Origin: Nemertoderma westbladi
Taxonomy: Eukaryota > Xenacoelomorpha > Nemertodermatida > Nemertodermatidae
Length of the DNA: 64,000 nt
NCBI GenBank assembly: GCA_032718475.1
Contig: JAUCBJ010008868.1
Location: 23,248-87,247 of the forward strand
Direction: 5' to 3'
The notes below the pieces were generated by a model. It was not told the DNA's origin and made no database searches. It saw only the letters and a list, made by a program, of their open reading frames with translations. Each line of letters starts with the position of its first letter. Positions within the stretch are counted from its first letter, which is position 1. The translations under genes were made by a program, and so were the position numbers. This document shows positions 1-13,700 of this stretch, one piece after another.

Positions 1-307
1 TTTACATACTTGTGTGTAAAGTAGCACTTTATAGTGTGATAATCCGAGTGGCTTTGTTACAAGAACGAACGTTAGTGAGTGAGTGAAAATAAAGCTACGA
101 GGATCACAAATGTAAATAAATGTAAAAATGACATAAATTATGTTATAAATAAGTTAACTTATATTTATGGTGGCGTTTGGAGCCATGTTAATAATTGAGC
201 TACTGGTTATTAATAGCTCTACCCCGCCTACCGGTAGGTAATGCAGTAGGCCTATCTGGCTGTCATGTAAATTTCCACCTATTGTTTACGTGGTAACCAA
301 TGACGGC

Positions 308-342
308 GTTAAGTAATGTCCCCTTAGTGGACATTACTTAAC
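308..342. repeat. Perfect 14-bp inverted repeat (hairpin)
   Basis: GTTAAGTAATGTCC at 308-321 and its exact reverse complement at 329-342 flank a 7-base loop. The preceding bases ACGGCGTT recur near 425 in front of a similar TAATGT. It could be the core of a small foldback element; no target-site duplication was identified. Confidence 0.8.
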
Positions 343-620
343 AATACTAAATGTACAGGCCAATACAATGCTGTAATGTCCTCAAATGTTGTAAAGAGCT
401 AAATAACAACTCGCTGTTAATACTAACGGCGTTGATTAATGTTACAATTTTGGAATAAAATATATAAAAGTTTAATTTTCACAATCACATACCGGAAACA
501 ATATTTTGAATAAACAAAATAATAAATATTACTCGCAACAGGTTATCCAGCACAAATATAAAATCATTGAAGTTACATTAGATAATGAATGCGGTAAGAT
601 GGGTTTAGATAGAGATCTAT

Positions 621-702
621 GTGGGTAGTGGCCGAGTGGATACAGCACCTGAACTGCTTTCACAATGTTTTAGCAGCGTCGGTTCAAATCCAACCGAAAG
701 CT
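621..702 (+). pseudogene. tRNA-like sequence with Pol III boxes A and B
   Basis: Box A TGGCCGAGTGG (629-639) matches the consensus exactly and box B GGTTCAAATCC (681-691) has one mismatch, about 40 bases downstream, as in tRNA genes with a longer variable region. The T stem pairs at 4 of 5 positions, but the acceptor stem does not pair, so a functional tRNA is unlikely. It is more likely a tRNA pseudogene or the head of a tRNA-derived SINE. Confidence 0.55.
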
Positions 703-985
703 TTAAAAACTTAGCGTTGTTGAGTCCCTAAGCAGGAAACTTTAAACATTAGTGTGGCAGTGCTTGTACTATATGATACCGTAACAAAAACAAACTGTTT
801 AAAATGCCTTATTTAATGAGTATATATGTATTTAGAGTTCAATTATTCACAAATGTTGGAAAAAGTAATGTAAAATTATATTTATTCTCAAATGGTTACT
901 TTTTCGATCGAATATACCGCAAAATCGGGAGAAAATTAGTAATTTTTTTCCCTAGGAAATAAAAGTAATCAATAGGATTGCATTG

Positions 986-1018
986 ATTTTACTTTTTTCC
1001 CGGCGAAAAAAGTAAAAT
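986..1018. repeat. Perfect 14-bp inverted repeat
   Basis: Arms 986-999 and 1005-1018 are exact reverse complements around a 5-base CCGGC loop. The left arm is T-rich (ATTTTACTTTTTTC) and the right arm A-rich. Confidence 0.8.
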
Positions 1019-1368
1019 AAAATATTTTTGGTGGATTGAATATTTTGGGTGGATTTTTGATAGAGCATTGACAAGGTTTGCACGTAATTTGAGCAAAATC
1101 GATTCACACATTGAAAAGTTATTACAACTTTAGTGTCTGTAAGGCGAACTCTAAAACGGAACTCAATATTCAATATTGGTTTATGTTGTTAAGCGGCTCT
1201 CTAGTTACGTAATAAATATTCGAGAACACTAAATTATTTAACATTGAGTAAAGCAACATCGAGAGTTGGAGAGTACAATAATTACAATAGCAGTAACTAT
1301 GGAAGTAATATAGTAAAATACTGCAGTTCAATTTATTTTGTACCACTACCGGTATATCGCTGTATTAG

Positions 1369-1489
1369 ATGGGAAAAAAACGTAGAACATTTTTTTTCAT
1401 TATTCTCTCGACCCTTTATTAACCTCGGTGTCGCTCGGTAAATAAAATGCCTCGAGAATAGTGAAAAAAAGTTCTACTTTTTTTCCCAT
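1369..1489. repeat. Long imperfect inverted repeat (foldback)
   Basis: The left arm (1369-1411) starts ATGGGAAAAAAACG and the right arm (1451-1489) ends CTTTTTTTCCCAT. They are reverse complements over about 40 bases with a few mismatches or indels, around a spacer of about 40 bases. The form is that of a small foldback or MITE-like element; its A/T-run arms resemble those at 986-1018. Confidence 0.7.
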
Positions 1490-4400
1490 GTAATAAATAA
1501 TTGTAACAATACCTTTACGAAAAAAATAATTAATACGTGTTAGAACGTGTAATACGTGTAATCAGTTAGAACGTGTAACCTGCGCAATCACAGTTACAAT
1601 CTGTCAATCAAAATATTATGGGTGGTATTACGTCACAATTATTGATACATTATGTTTACATAACGTGATTAGAAAGGGAAATAACAGACAGGACCAAGAA
1701 CATAGACAACACCCGCGTGTGTTCCTGGAAACGTAAATACAAATTATTGTTAAACATTGATATAATCAAATATTGAAAAATGATTTAAAAGAAAAGGTGC
1801 CGCTGCTGGTAACGTTAGAATTCATTGTGCTTTAATCTGATTGGATGTTTCCAAAATACCTTCCATCTATTTCTCTGAATTCTTAATCACAAAACGCTAA
1901 TGAAATATTATTAAAACAATACTGTAACAACACTATTATTATTAATTCATATGTTTCAAAAGTTTTTCTACCTAATTTGTATATATTTAATAATTTAATT
2001 CAATGTAAAATGTTCTTCCTTATCATATAGAAAAGTTTAGACCAAGCAGAACAGTGCTTTAAATGCTGCAGCCTAGCCCAACCCAGGCTTTCATCCTTCA
2101 GTGGTCGATAAATGGGAACCAAGGCTACTTGGGAAACAGAGTATAAGGTTTTACTGTGGAAGATCACCCGTGGTGGTGAACTGGCATTCCGTTAGGAAAC
2201 AGAGTGGAAGTGTTTGATTTACTGTGGAAGATCACCCATGGTGGTGAACAGGCATTACTTTAGGAAACAGAGTAGAAGGGTTTACTGTGGAAGGTCACCC
2301 ATGGTGGTGAACAGGCATTCCTTTAGGAACGAGAGTGGAAGGGTTTACTGTGGAAGATCACCCATGGTGGTGAACAGGCATTCTTTTAGGGAACAGAGTG
2401 GAAGGGTTTACTGTGGAAGATCACCCATGGTGGTGAACAGGCATTCCTTTAGGGAACAGAGTGGAGGGGTTTACTGTGGAAGATCACCCATGGTAGTGAA
2501 CAGGCATTCCTTTAGGAACCAGAGTGGAAGGGTTAACTGTGGAAGATCTCCCATGGTGGTGGACAGGCATTCCTTTAGGAAACAGAGTGGAAGGGTTTAC
2601 TGTGGAAGATCACCAATGGTGGTGAACAGGCATTCCTTTAGGAAACAGAGTGGAAGGGTTTACTGTGGAAGAGATCACCCATGGTGGTGAACAGGCATTC
2701 CTTTAGGAAACAGAGTGGAAGGGTTTACTGTGGAAGATCACCCATAGTGGTGAACAGGCATTCCTTTAGGAACCAGAGTGGAAGGGTTTACTGTGGAAGA
2801 TCACCCATGGTGGTGAACAGGCATTCCTTTGGGAAACCGAGTGGAAGGGTTTACTGTGGAAGAGATCACCCATGGTGGTGAACAGGCATTCCTTTGGGAA
2901 ACAGAGTGGAAGGGTTTACTATGGGAGATCAAGATCACCCATGGTGGTGAACAGGCATTCCTTTGGGAAACAGAGTGGAAGGGTTTACTGTGGAAGAGAT
3001 CACCCATGGTGGTGAACAGGCATTCCTTTGGGAAAAAGGGTGGAAGGGTTTACTGTGGAAGATCACCCATGGTGGTGAACAGGCATTCCTTTAGGAAACA
3101 TAATGGAAGGGTTTACTGTGGAAGAGATCACCCATGGTGGTGAACAGGCATTCCTTTGGGAAACAGAGTGGAAGGGTTTACTGTGGAAGAGATCAACCAT
3201 GGTGGTGAACAGACATTCCTTTGGGAAACAGAGTGGAAGGGTTTACTGTGGAAGATCACCCATGGTGGTGAACAGGCATTCCTTTGGGAAAAAGGGTGGA
3301 AGGGTTTACTGTGGAAGATCACCCATGGTGGTGAACAGGCATTCCTTTAGGAAACAGAGTGGAAGGGTTTACTGTGGAAGAGATCACCCATGGTGGTGAA
3401 CAGACATTCCTTTGGGAAACAGAGTGGAAGGGTTTACTGTGGAAGATCACCCATGGTGGTGAACAGGCATTCCTTTGGGAAACAGAGTGGAAGGGTTTAC
3501 TGTGGAAGATCACCCATGGTGGTGAACAGGCATTCCTTTAGGAAACAGAATGGAAGGGTTTACTGTGGAAGATCACCCATGGTGGTGAACTGGCATTCCT
3601 TTAGGAAACAGAGTGGAAGGGTTTACTGTGGAAGAGATCACCCATGGTGGTGAACAGGCATTCCTTTAGGAAACAGAGTATAAGGGTTTACTGTGGAAGA
3701 TCACCCATGGTGGTGAACAGGCATTCCTTTGGGAAACAGAGTGGAAGGGTTTACTGTGGAAGATCACCCATGGTGGTGAACTGGCATTCCTTTAGGAACG
3801 AGAGTGGAAGGGTTTACTGTGGAAGATCACCCATGGTGGTGAACAGGCATTCCTTTAGGAACGAGAGTGGAAGGGTTTACTGTGGAAGATCACCCATGGT
3901 GGTGAACAGGCATTCCTTTAGGAAACAGAGTTGAAGGCTTTACTGTGGAAGATCACCAATGGTGGTGAACAAGCATTCCTTTAGGAAACAGAGTGGAAGG
4001 GTTTACTGTGGAAGATCACCCATGGTGGTGAACAGGCATTCCTTTGGGAAACAGAGTGGAAGGGTTTACTGTGGAAGATCACCCATGGTGGTGAACTAGC
4101 ATTCCTTTAGGAACGAGAGTGGAAGGGTTTACTGTGGAAGATCACCCATGGTGGTGAACAGGCATTCCTTTAGGAACGAGAGTGGAAGGGTTTACTGTGG
4201 AAGATCACCCATGGTGGTGAACAGGCATTCCTTTAGGAAACAGAGTGGGAGGCTTTACTGTGGAAGATCACCCATGGTGGTGAACAGGCATTCCTTTAGG
4301 AACGAGAGTGGAAGGGTTTACTGTGGAAGATCACCCATGGTGGTGAACAGGCATTCCTTTAGGAAACAGAGTGGAAGGGTTTACTGTGGAAGAGATCACC

Positions 4401-7113
4401 CATGGTGGTGAACAGACATTCCTTTGGGAAACAGAGTGGAAGGGTTTACTGTGGAAGATCACCCATGGTGGTGAACAGGCATTCCTTTAGGAAACAGAGT
4501 GGAAGGGTTTACTGAGGAAGATCACTCATGGTGGTGAACAGGCATTCCTTTAGGAAACAGAGTGGAAGGGTTTACTGTGGAAGAGATCACCCATGGTGGT
4601 GAACAGACATTCCTTTGGGAAACAGAGTGGAAGGGTTTACTGTGGAAGATCACCCATGGTGGTGAACAGGCATTCCTTTAGGAAACAGAGTGGAAGGGTT
4701 TACTGAGGAAGATCACTCATGGTGGTGAACAGGCATTCCTTTGGGAAACAGAGTGGAAGGGTTTACTGTGGAAGATCACCCATGGTGGTGAACAGGCATT
4801 CCTTTAGGAAACAGAGTGGAAGGGTTTACTGTGGAAGATCACCCATGGTGGTGAACAGGCATTCCTTTAGGAACGAGAGTGGAAGGGTTTACTGTGGAAG
4901 ATCACCCATGGTGGTGAACAGGCATTCCTTTGGGAAACAGAGTGGAAGGGTTTACTGTGGAAGATCACCCATGGTGGTGAACAGGCATTCCTTTAGGAAA
5001 CAGAGTGGAAGGGTTTACTGTGGAAGATCACCCATGGTGGTGAACAGCCATTCCTTTAGGAAACAGAGTGGAAGGGTTTACTGTGGAAGATCACCAATGG
5101 TGGTGAACAGGCATTCCTTTAGGAAACAGAGTGGAGGGGAGTACTGTGGAAGATCACCCATGGTAGTGAACAGGCATTCCTTTAGGAACCAGAGTGGAAG
5201 GGTTTACTGTGGAAGATCACCCATGGTGGTGAACAGGCATTCCTTTGGGAAACAGAGTGGAAGGGTTTACTGTGGAAGAGATCACCCATGGTGGTGAACA
5301 GACATTCCTTTGGGAAACAGAGTGGAAGGGTTTACTGTGGAAGATCACCCATGGTGGTGAACAGGCATTCCTTTAGGAACGAGAGTGGAAGGGTTTACTG
5401 TGGAAGATCACCCATGGTGGTGAACAGCCATTCCTTTAGGAAACAGAGTGGAAGGGTTTACTGTGGAAGATCACCAATGGTGGTGAACAGGCATTCCTTT
5501 AGGAAACAGAGTGGAGGGGAGTACTGTGGAAGATCACCCATGGTAGTGAACAGGCATTCCTTTAGGAACCAGAGTGGAAGGGTTTACTGTGGAAGATCAC
5601 CCATGGTGGTGAACAGGCATTCCTTTGGGAAACAGAGTGGAAGGGTTTACTGTGGAAGAGATCACCCATGGTGGTGAACAGACATTCCTTTGGGAAACAG
5701 AGTGGAAGGGTTTACTGTGGAAGATCACCGATGGTGGTGAACAGGCATTCCTTTAGGAAACAGAGTGGAAGGGTTTACTGTGGAAGAGATCACCCATGGT
5801 GGTGAACAGACATTCCTTTGGGAAACAGAGTGGAAGGGTTTACTGTGGAAGATCACCCATGGTGGTGAACAGGCATTCCTTTAGGAAACAGAGTGGAAGG
5901 GTTTACTGTGGAAGATCACCCATGGTGGTGAACAGGCATTCCTTTAGGAACGAGAGTGGAAGGGTTTACTGTGGAAGATCACCCATGGTGGTGAACAGGC
6001 ATTCCTTTGGGAAACAGAATGGAAGGGTTTACTGTGGAAGATCAACCATGGTGGTGAACAGGCATTCCTTTAGGAACCAGAGTGGAAGGGTTTACTGTGG
6101 AAGATCACCCATGGTGGTGAACAGGCATTCCTTTGGGAAACAGAGTGGAAGGGTTTACTGTGGAAGATCACCCATGGTGGTGAACAGGCATTCCTTTGGG
6201 AAACAGAGTGGAAGGCTTTACTGTGGAAGATCACCAATGGTGGTGAACAGGCATTCCTTTAGGAAACAGAGTGGAAGGGTTTACTGTGGAAGAGATCACC
6301 CATGGCGGTGAACAGGCATTCCTTTAGGAAACAGAGTGGAAGGGTTTACTGTGGAAGATCACCCATGGTGGTGAACAGGCATTCCTTTAGGAAACAGAGT
6401 GGAAGGGTTTACTGTGGAAGGAGAACGGGTATTCCTTTAGGAACCAGAGTGGAAGGGTTTACTGTGGAAGAGATCACCCATGGTGGTGAACAGGCATTCC
6501 TTTGGGAAACAGAGTGGAAGGGTTTACTGTGGAAGATCACCCATGGTGGTGAACAGGCATTCCTTTAGGAACGAGAGTGGAAGGGTTTACTGTGGAAGAT
6601 CACCCATGGTGGTGAACAGGCATTCCTTTAGGAACGAGAGTGGAAGGGTTTACTGTGGAAGATCACCCATGGTGGTGAACAGCCATTCCTTTAGGAAACA
6701 GAGTGGAAGGGTCTACTGTGGAAGATCACCAATAGTGGTGAACAGGCATTCCTTTAGGAAACAGAGTGGAGGGGAGTACTGTGGAAGATCACCCATGGTA
6801 GTGAACAGGCATTCCTTTAGGAACCAGAGTGGAAGGGTTTAATGTGGAAGATCACCCATGGTGGTGGACAGGCATTCCTTTAGGAAACAGAGTGGAAGGG
6901 TTTAATGTGGAAGATCACCCATGGTGGTGGACAGGCATTCCTTTAGGAAACATAATGGAAGGGTTTACTGTGGAAGAGATCACCCATGGTGGTGAACAGG
7001 CATTCCTTTAGGAACCAGAGTGGAAGGGTTTACTGTGGAAGATCACCCATGGTGGTGAACAGGCATTCCTTTAGGAAACAGAGTGGAAGGGTTTACTGTG
7101 GAAGAGATCACCC

Positions 7114-7733
7114 ATGGTGGTGAACAGGCATTCCTTTAGGAAACAGAATGGAAGGGTTTACTGTGGAAGATCACCCATGGTGGTGAACATGCATTCCTTT
7201 AGGAACCAGAGTGGAAGGGTTTACTGTGGAAGATCACCCATGGTGGTGAACAGGCATTCCTTTAGGAACGAGAGTGGAAGGGTTTACTGTAGAAGATCAC
7301 CCATGGTGGTGAACAGGCATTCCTTTAGGAAACAGAGTAGAAGGGTTTACTGTGGAAGATCACCCATGCTGGTGAACAGGCATTCCTTTAGGAACGAGAG
7401 TGGAAGGGTTTACTGTGGAAGATCACCCATGGTGGTGAACAGGCATTCCTTTAGGAAACAAATGGAAGGGATTACTGTGGAAGATCACCCATGGTGGTGA
7501 ACAGGCATTCCTTTAGGAACGAGAGTGGAAGGGTTTACTGTGGAAGATCACCAATGGTGGTGAACAGGCATGCCTTTAGGAAACAGAGTGGAGGGGTTTA
7601 CTGTGGAAGATCACCCATGGTAGTGAACAGGCATTCATTTAGGAACCAGAGTGGAAGGGTTAACTGTGGAAGATCTCCCAACGTGGTGGACAGGCATTCC
7701 TTTAGGAAACAGAGTGGAAGGGTTTACTGTTGA
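7114..7733. repeat. Array segment duplicated at 22015-22634
   Basis: This block carries rare private variants in a fixed order: a 60-bp unit containing AAACAAATGGAAGGG, a GGCATGCC unit and a unit reading CCCAACGTGG. The same order recurs 14,901 bp downstream. Sharing of several rare variants shows duplication of a multi-unit block rather than independent mutation. Confidence 0.85.
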
Positions 7734-10700
7734 AGATCACCCATGGTGGTGAACAGGCATTCCTTTAGGGAACAGAGTGTAAGGGTTTACTGTGGAAGAT
7801 CACCCATGGTGGTGAACAGACATTCCTTTAGGGAACAGAGTGTAAGGGTTTACTGTGGAAGATCACCCATGGTGGTGAACAGACATTCCTTTAGGAACCA
7901 GAGTGGAAGGGTTTACTGTGGAAGATCACCCATGGTGGTGAACAGACATTCCTTTAGGAACCAGAGTGGAAGGGTTTACTGTGGAAGATCACCCATGGTG
8001 GTGAACAGGCATTCCTTTAGGAAACACAATGGAAGGGTTTACTGTGGAAGAGATCACCCATGGTGGTGAACAGGCATTCCTTTAGGAAACATAATGGAAG
8101 GGTTTACTGTGGAAGAGATCACCCATGGTGGTGAACAGGCATTCCTTTAGGAAACATAATGGAAGGGTTTACTGTGGAAGAGATAACCCATGGTGGTGAA
8201 CAGGCATTCCTTTAGGAACCAGAGTGGAAGGGTTTACTGTGGAAGATCACCCATGGTGGTGAACAGACATTCCTTTAGGAACCAGAGTGGAAGGGTTTAC
8301 TGTGGAAGATCACTCATGGTGGTGAACAGGCATTCCTTTGGGAAACATAATGGAAGGGTTTACTGTGGAAGATCACCCATGGTGGTGAACAGACATTCCT
8401 TTAGGAACCAGAGTGGAAGGGTTTACTGTGGAAGATCACCCATGGTGGTGAACAGACATTCCTTTAGGAACCAGAGTGGAAGGGTTTACTGTGGAAGATC
8501 ACTCATGGTGGTGAACAGGCATTCCTTTGGTAAAACATAATGGAAGGGTTTACTGTGGAAGAGATCACCCATGGTGGTGAACAGGCATTCCTTTAGGAAA
8601 CATAATGGAAGGGTTTACTGTGGAAGAGATCACCCATGGTGGTGAACAGGCATTCCTTTAGGAAACATAATGGAAGGGTTTACTGTGGAAGAGATCACCC
8701 ATGGTGGTGAACAGGCATTCCTTTAGGGAACAGAGTGGAAGGATTTACTGTGGAAGATCACCCATGGTGGTGAACAGGCATTCCTTTAGGAAACAGAGTG
8801 GAAGGGTTTACTGTGGAAGAGATCACCCATGGTGGTGAACAGGCATTCCTTTGGGAAACAGAGTGGAAGGGTTTACTGTGGAAGATCACCCATGGTGGTG
8901 AACAGGCATTCCTTTAGGAACCAGAGTGGAAGGGTTTATTGTGGAAGAGATCACCCATGGTGGTGAACAGGCATTCCTTTAGGAAACATAATGGAAGGGT
9001 TTACTGTGGAAGAGATCACCCATGGTGGTGAACAGGCATTCCTTTGGGAAACAGAGTGGAAGGGTTTACTGCGGAAGATCACCCATGGTGGTGAACAGGC
9101 ATTCCTTTAGGAAACATAATGGAAGGGTTTACTGTGGAAGAGATCACCCATGGTGGTGAACAGGCATTCCTTTAGGAAACAGAGTGGAAGGGTTTACTGT
9201 GGAAGAGATCACCCATGGTGGTGAACAGGCATTCCTTTGGGAAACAGAGTGGAAGGGTTTACTGTGGAAGATCACCCATGGTGGTGAAAAGGCATTCCTT
9301 TAGGAAACAGAGTGGAAGGGTTTACTGTGGAAGAGATCACCCATGGTGGTGAACAGGCATTCCTTTGGGAAACAGAGTGGAAGGGTTTACTGTGGAAGAT
9401 CACCCATGGTGGTGAACAGGCATTCCTTTAGGAAACAGAGTGGAAGGGTTTACTGTGGAAGATCACCCATGGTGGTGAACAGGCATTCCTTTAGGAAACA
9501 GAGTGGAAGGGTTTACTGAGGAAGATCACCCATGGTGGTGAACAGGCATTCCTTTAGGAAACAGAGTGGAAGGGTTTACTGTGGAAGATCACCCATGGTG
9601 GTGAACAGGCATTCCTTTAGGGAACAGAGTGGAATGGTTTACTGTGGAAGAGATCACCCATGGTGGTGAACAGGCATTCCTTTAGGGAACAGAGTGGAAT
9701 GGTTTACTGTGGAAGATCACCCATGGTGGTGAACAGGCATTCCTTTAGGAACCAGAGTGGAAGGGTTTACTGTGGAAGATCACCCATGGTGGTGAACAGG
9801 CATTCCTTTAGGAAACAGAGTGGAAGGGTTTACTGCGGAAGATCACCCATGGTGGTGAACAGGCATTCCTTTAGGAAACAGAGTGGAAGGGTTTACTGCG
9901 GAAGATCACCCATGGTGGTGAACAGGCATTCCTTTAGGAAACAGAGTGGAAGGGTTTACTGAGGAAGATCACCCATGGTGGTGAACAGGCATTCCTTTAG
10001 GAAACAGAGTGGAAGGGTTTACTGTGGAAGATCACCCATGGTGGTGAACAGGCATTCCTTTAGGAACCAGAGTGGAAGGGTTTACTGTGGAAGATCACCC
10101 ATGGTGGTGAACAGGCATTCCTTTAGGAAACAGAGTGGAAGGGTTTACTGCGGAAGATCACCCATGGTGGTGAACAGGCATTCCTTTAGGAACCAGAGTG
10201 GAAGGGTTTATTGTGGAAGAGATCACCCATGGTGGTGAACAGGCATTCCTTTAGGGAACAGAGTGGAATGGTTTACTGTGGAAGAGATCACCCATGGTGG
10301 TGAACAGGCATTCCTTTGGGAAACAGAGTGGAAGGGTTTACTGCGGAAGATCACCCATGGTGGTGAACAGGCATTCCTTTAGGAACCAGAGTGGAAGGGT
10401 TTATTGTGGAAGAGATCACCCATGGTGGTGAACAGGCATTCCTTTAGGGAACAGAGTGGAATGGTTTACTGTGGAAGAGATCACCCATGGTGGTGAACAG
10501 GCATTCCTTTAGGAAACAGAGTGGAAGGGTTAACTGCGGAAGATCACCCATGGTGGTGAACAGGCATTCCTTTAGGAACCAGAGTGGAAGGGTTTATTGT
10601 GGAAGAGATCACCCATGGTGGTGAACAGGCATTCCTTTAGGGAACAGAGTGGAAGGGTTTACTGTGGAAGAGATCACCCATGGTGGTGAACAGGCATTCC

Positions 10701-13700
10701 TTTAGGAAACAGAGTGGAAGGGTTTACTGTAGAAGTTCACCCATGGTGGTGAACAGGCATTCCTTTAGGGAACAGAGTGGAAGGGTTTACTGTGGAAGAG
10801 ATCACCCATGGTGGTGAACAGGCATTCCTTTAGGAAACAGAGTGGAAGGGTTTACTGTGGAAGATCACCCATGGTGGTGAACAGACATTCCTTTAGGAAC
10901 CAGAGTGGAAGGGTTTACTGTGGAAGATCACCCATGGTGGTGTACAGGCATTCCTTTAGGAAACAGAGTGGAAGGGTTTACTGTGGAAGATCACCCATGG
11001 TGGTGAACAGGCATTCCTTTAGGGAACAGAGTGGAAGGGTTTACTGTGGAAGATCACCCATGGTGGTGAACAGGCATTCCTTTAGGGAACAGAGTGGAAG
11101 GGTTTACTGTGGAAGATCACCCATGGTGGTGAACAGGTATTCCTTTAGGAAACACAATGGAAGGGTTTACTGTGGAAGAGATCACCCATGGTGGTGAACA
11201 GGCATTCCTTTGGGAAACAGAGTGGAAGGGTTTACTGCGGAAGATCACCCATGGTGGTGAACAGGCATTCCTTTAGGAACCAGAGTGGAAGGGTTTACTG
11301 TGGAAGAGATCACCCATGGTGGTGAACAGGCATTCCTTTGGGAAACAGAGTGGAAGGGTTTACTGCGGAAGATCACCCATGGTGGTGAACAGGCATTCCT
11401 TTAGGAAACATAATGGAAGGGTTTACTGTGGAAGAGATCACCCATGGTGGTGAACAGGCATTCCTTTGGGAAACAGAGTGGAAGGGTTTACTGCGGAAGA
11501 TCACCCATGGTAGTGAACAGGCATTCCTTTAGGAACCAGAGTGGAAGGGTTTATTGTGGAAGAGATCACCCATGGTGGTGAACAGGCATTCCTTTAGGGA
11601 ACAGAGTGGAAGGGTTTATTGTGGAAGAGATCACCCATGGTGGTGAACAGGCATTCCTTTAGGGAACAGAGTGGAAGGGTTTACTGTGGAAGAGATCACC
11701 CATGGTGGTGAACAGGCATTCCTTTAAGAAACAGAGTGGAAGGGTTTACTGCGGAAGATCACCCATGGTGGTGAACAGGCATTCCTTTAGGAACCAGAGT
11801 GGAAGGGTTTATTGTGGAAGAGATCACCCATGGTGGTGAACAGGCATTCCTTTAGGGAACAGAGTGGAAGGGTTTATTGTTGAAGAGATCACCCATGGTG
11901 GTGAACAGGCATTCCTTTAGGAAACAGAGTGGAAGGGTTTACTGTGGGAGATCACCCATGGTGGTGAACAGTCATTCCTTTAGGAACCAGAGTGGAAGGG
12001 TTTACTGTGGAAGAGATCACCCATGGTGGTGAACAGGCATTCCTTTGGGAAACTGAGTGGAAGGGTTTACTGCGGAAGATCACCCATGGTGGTGAACAGG
12101 CATTCCTTTGGGAAACAGAGTGGAAGGGTTTACTGCGGAAGATCACCCATGGTGGTGAACAGGCATTCCTTTAGGAACCAGAGTGGAAGGGTTTATTGTG
12201 GAAGAGATCACCTATTGTGGTGAACAGGCATTCCTTTAGGGAACAGAGTGGAAGGGTTTACTGTGGAAGAGATCACCCATGGTGGTGAACAGGCATTCCT
12301 TTAGGAAACAGAGTGGAAGGGTTTACTGCGGAAGATCACCCATGGTGGTGAACAGGCATTCCTTTAGGAACCAGAGTGGAAGGGTTTATTGTGGAAGAGA
12401 TCACCCATGGTGGTGAACAGGCATTCCTTTAGGGAACAGAGTGGAAGGGTTTATTGTGGAAGAGATCACCCATGGTGGTGAACAGGCATTCCTTTAGGGA
12501 ACAAAGTGGAAGGGTTTACTGTGGAAGAGATCACCCATGGTGGTGAACAGGCATTCCTTTAGGAAACAGAGTGGAAGGGTTTACTGCGGAAGATCACCCA
12601 TGGTGGTGAACAGGCATTCCTTTGGGAAACATAATGGAAGGGTTTACTGTGGAAGAGATCACCCATGGTGGTGAACAGGCATTCCTTTAGGAAACATAAT
12701 GGAAGGGTTTACTGTGGAAGAGATCACCCATGGTGGTGAACAGGCATTCCTTTAGGAACCAGAGTGGAAGGGTTTATTGTGGAAGAGATCACCCATGGTG
12801 GTGAACAGACATTCCTTTGGGAAACAGAGTGGAAGGGTTTACTGCGGAAGATCACCCATGGTGGTGAACAGGCATTCCTTTAGGAAACAGAGTAGAAGGG
12901 TTTACTGTGGAAGAGATCACCCATGGTGGTGAACAGGCATTCCTCTAGGAACGAGAGTGGAAGGGTTTACTGCGGAAGATCACCCATGGTGGTGAACAGG
13001 CATTCCTTTAGGAACCAGAGTGGAAGGGTTTATTGTGGAAGAGATCACCCATGGTGGTGAACAGGCATTCCTTTAGGAAACAGAGTGGAAGGGTTTATTG
13101 TGGAAGAGATCACCCATGGTGGTGAACAGGCATTCCTTTAGGGAACAGAGTGGAAGGGTTTACTGTGGAAGAGATCACCCATGGTGGTGAACAGGCATTC
13201 CTTTGGGAACAGAGTGGAAGGGTATACTGTGGAAGATCACCCATTGCGGTGAACAGGCATTCCTTTAGGAAACAGAGTGGAAGGGTTTACTGTGGAAGAT
13301 CACCCATGGTGGTGAACCGGCATTCCTTTGGGAAACAGAGTGGAAGGGTTTACTGCGGAAGATCACCCATGGTGGTGAACAGGCATTCCTTTGGGAAACA
13401 GAGTGGAAGGGTTTACTGCGGAAGATCACCCATGGTGGTGAACAGGCATTCCTTTAGGAAACAGAGTGGAAGGGTTTACTGCGGAAGATCACCCATGGTG
13501 GTGAACAGGCATTCCTTTAGGAACCAGAGTGGAAGGGTTTATTGTGGAAGAGATCACCCATGGTGGTGAACAGGCATTCCTTTAGGGAACAGAGTGGAAG
13601 GGTTTACTGTGGAAGAGATCACCCATGGTGGTGAACAGGCATTCCTTTGGGAACAGAGTGGAAGGGTATACTGTGGAAGATCACCCATTGTGGTGAACAG

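Larger units (their letters stand above)
1..2130. other. AT-rich non-coding flank
   Basis: I see no convincing gene here. Open frames are short (under 75 codons), AT-rich and show no recognisable domain. The stretch holds a tRNA-like sequence at 621-702 and three inverted repeats (308-342, 986-1018, 1369-1489), each listed separately. A 12-bp palindrome CCTACCGGTAGG lies near 226-237. The last 30 bases grade into the first degenerate unit of the 63-bp minisatellite. Confidence 0.7.
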
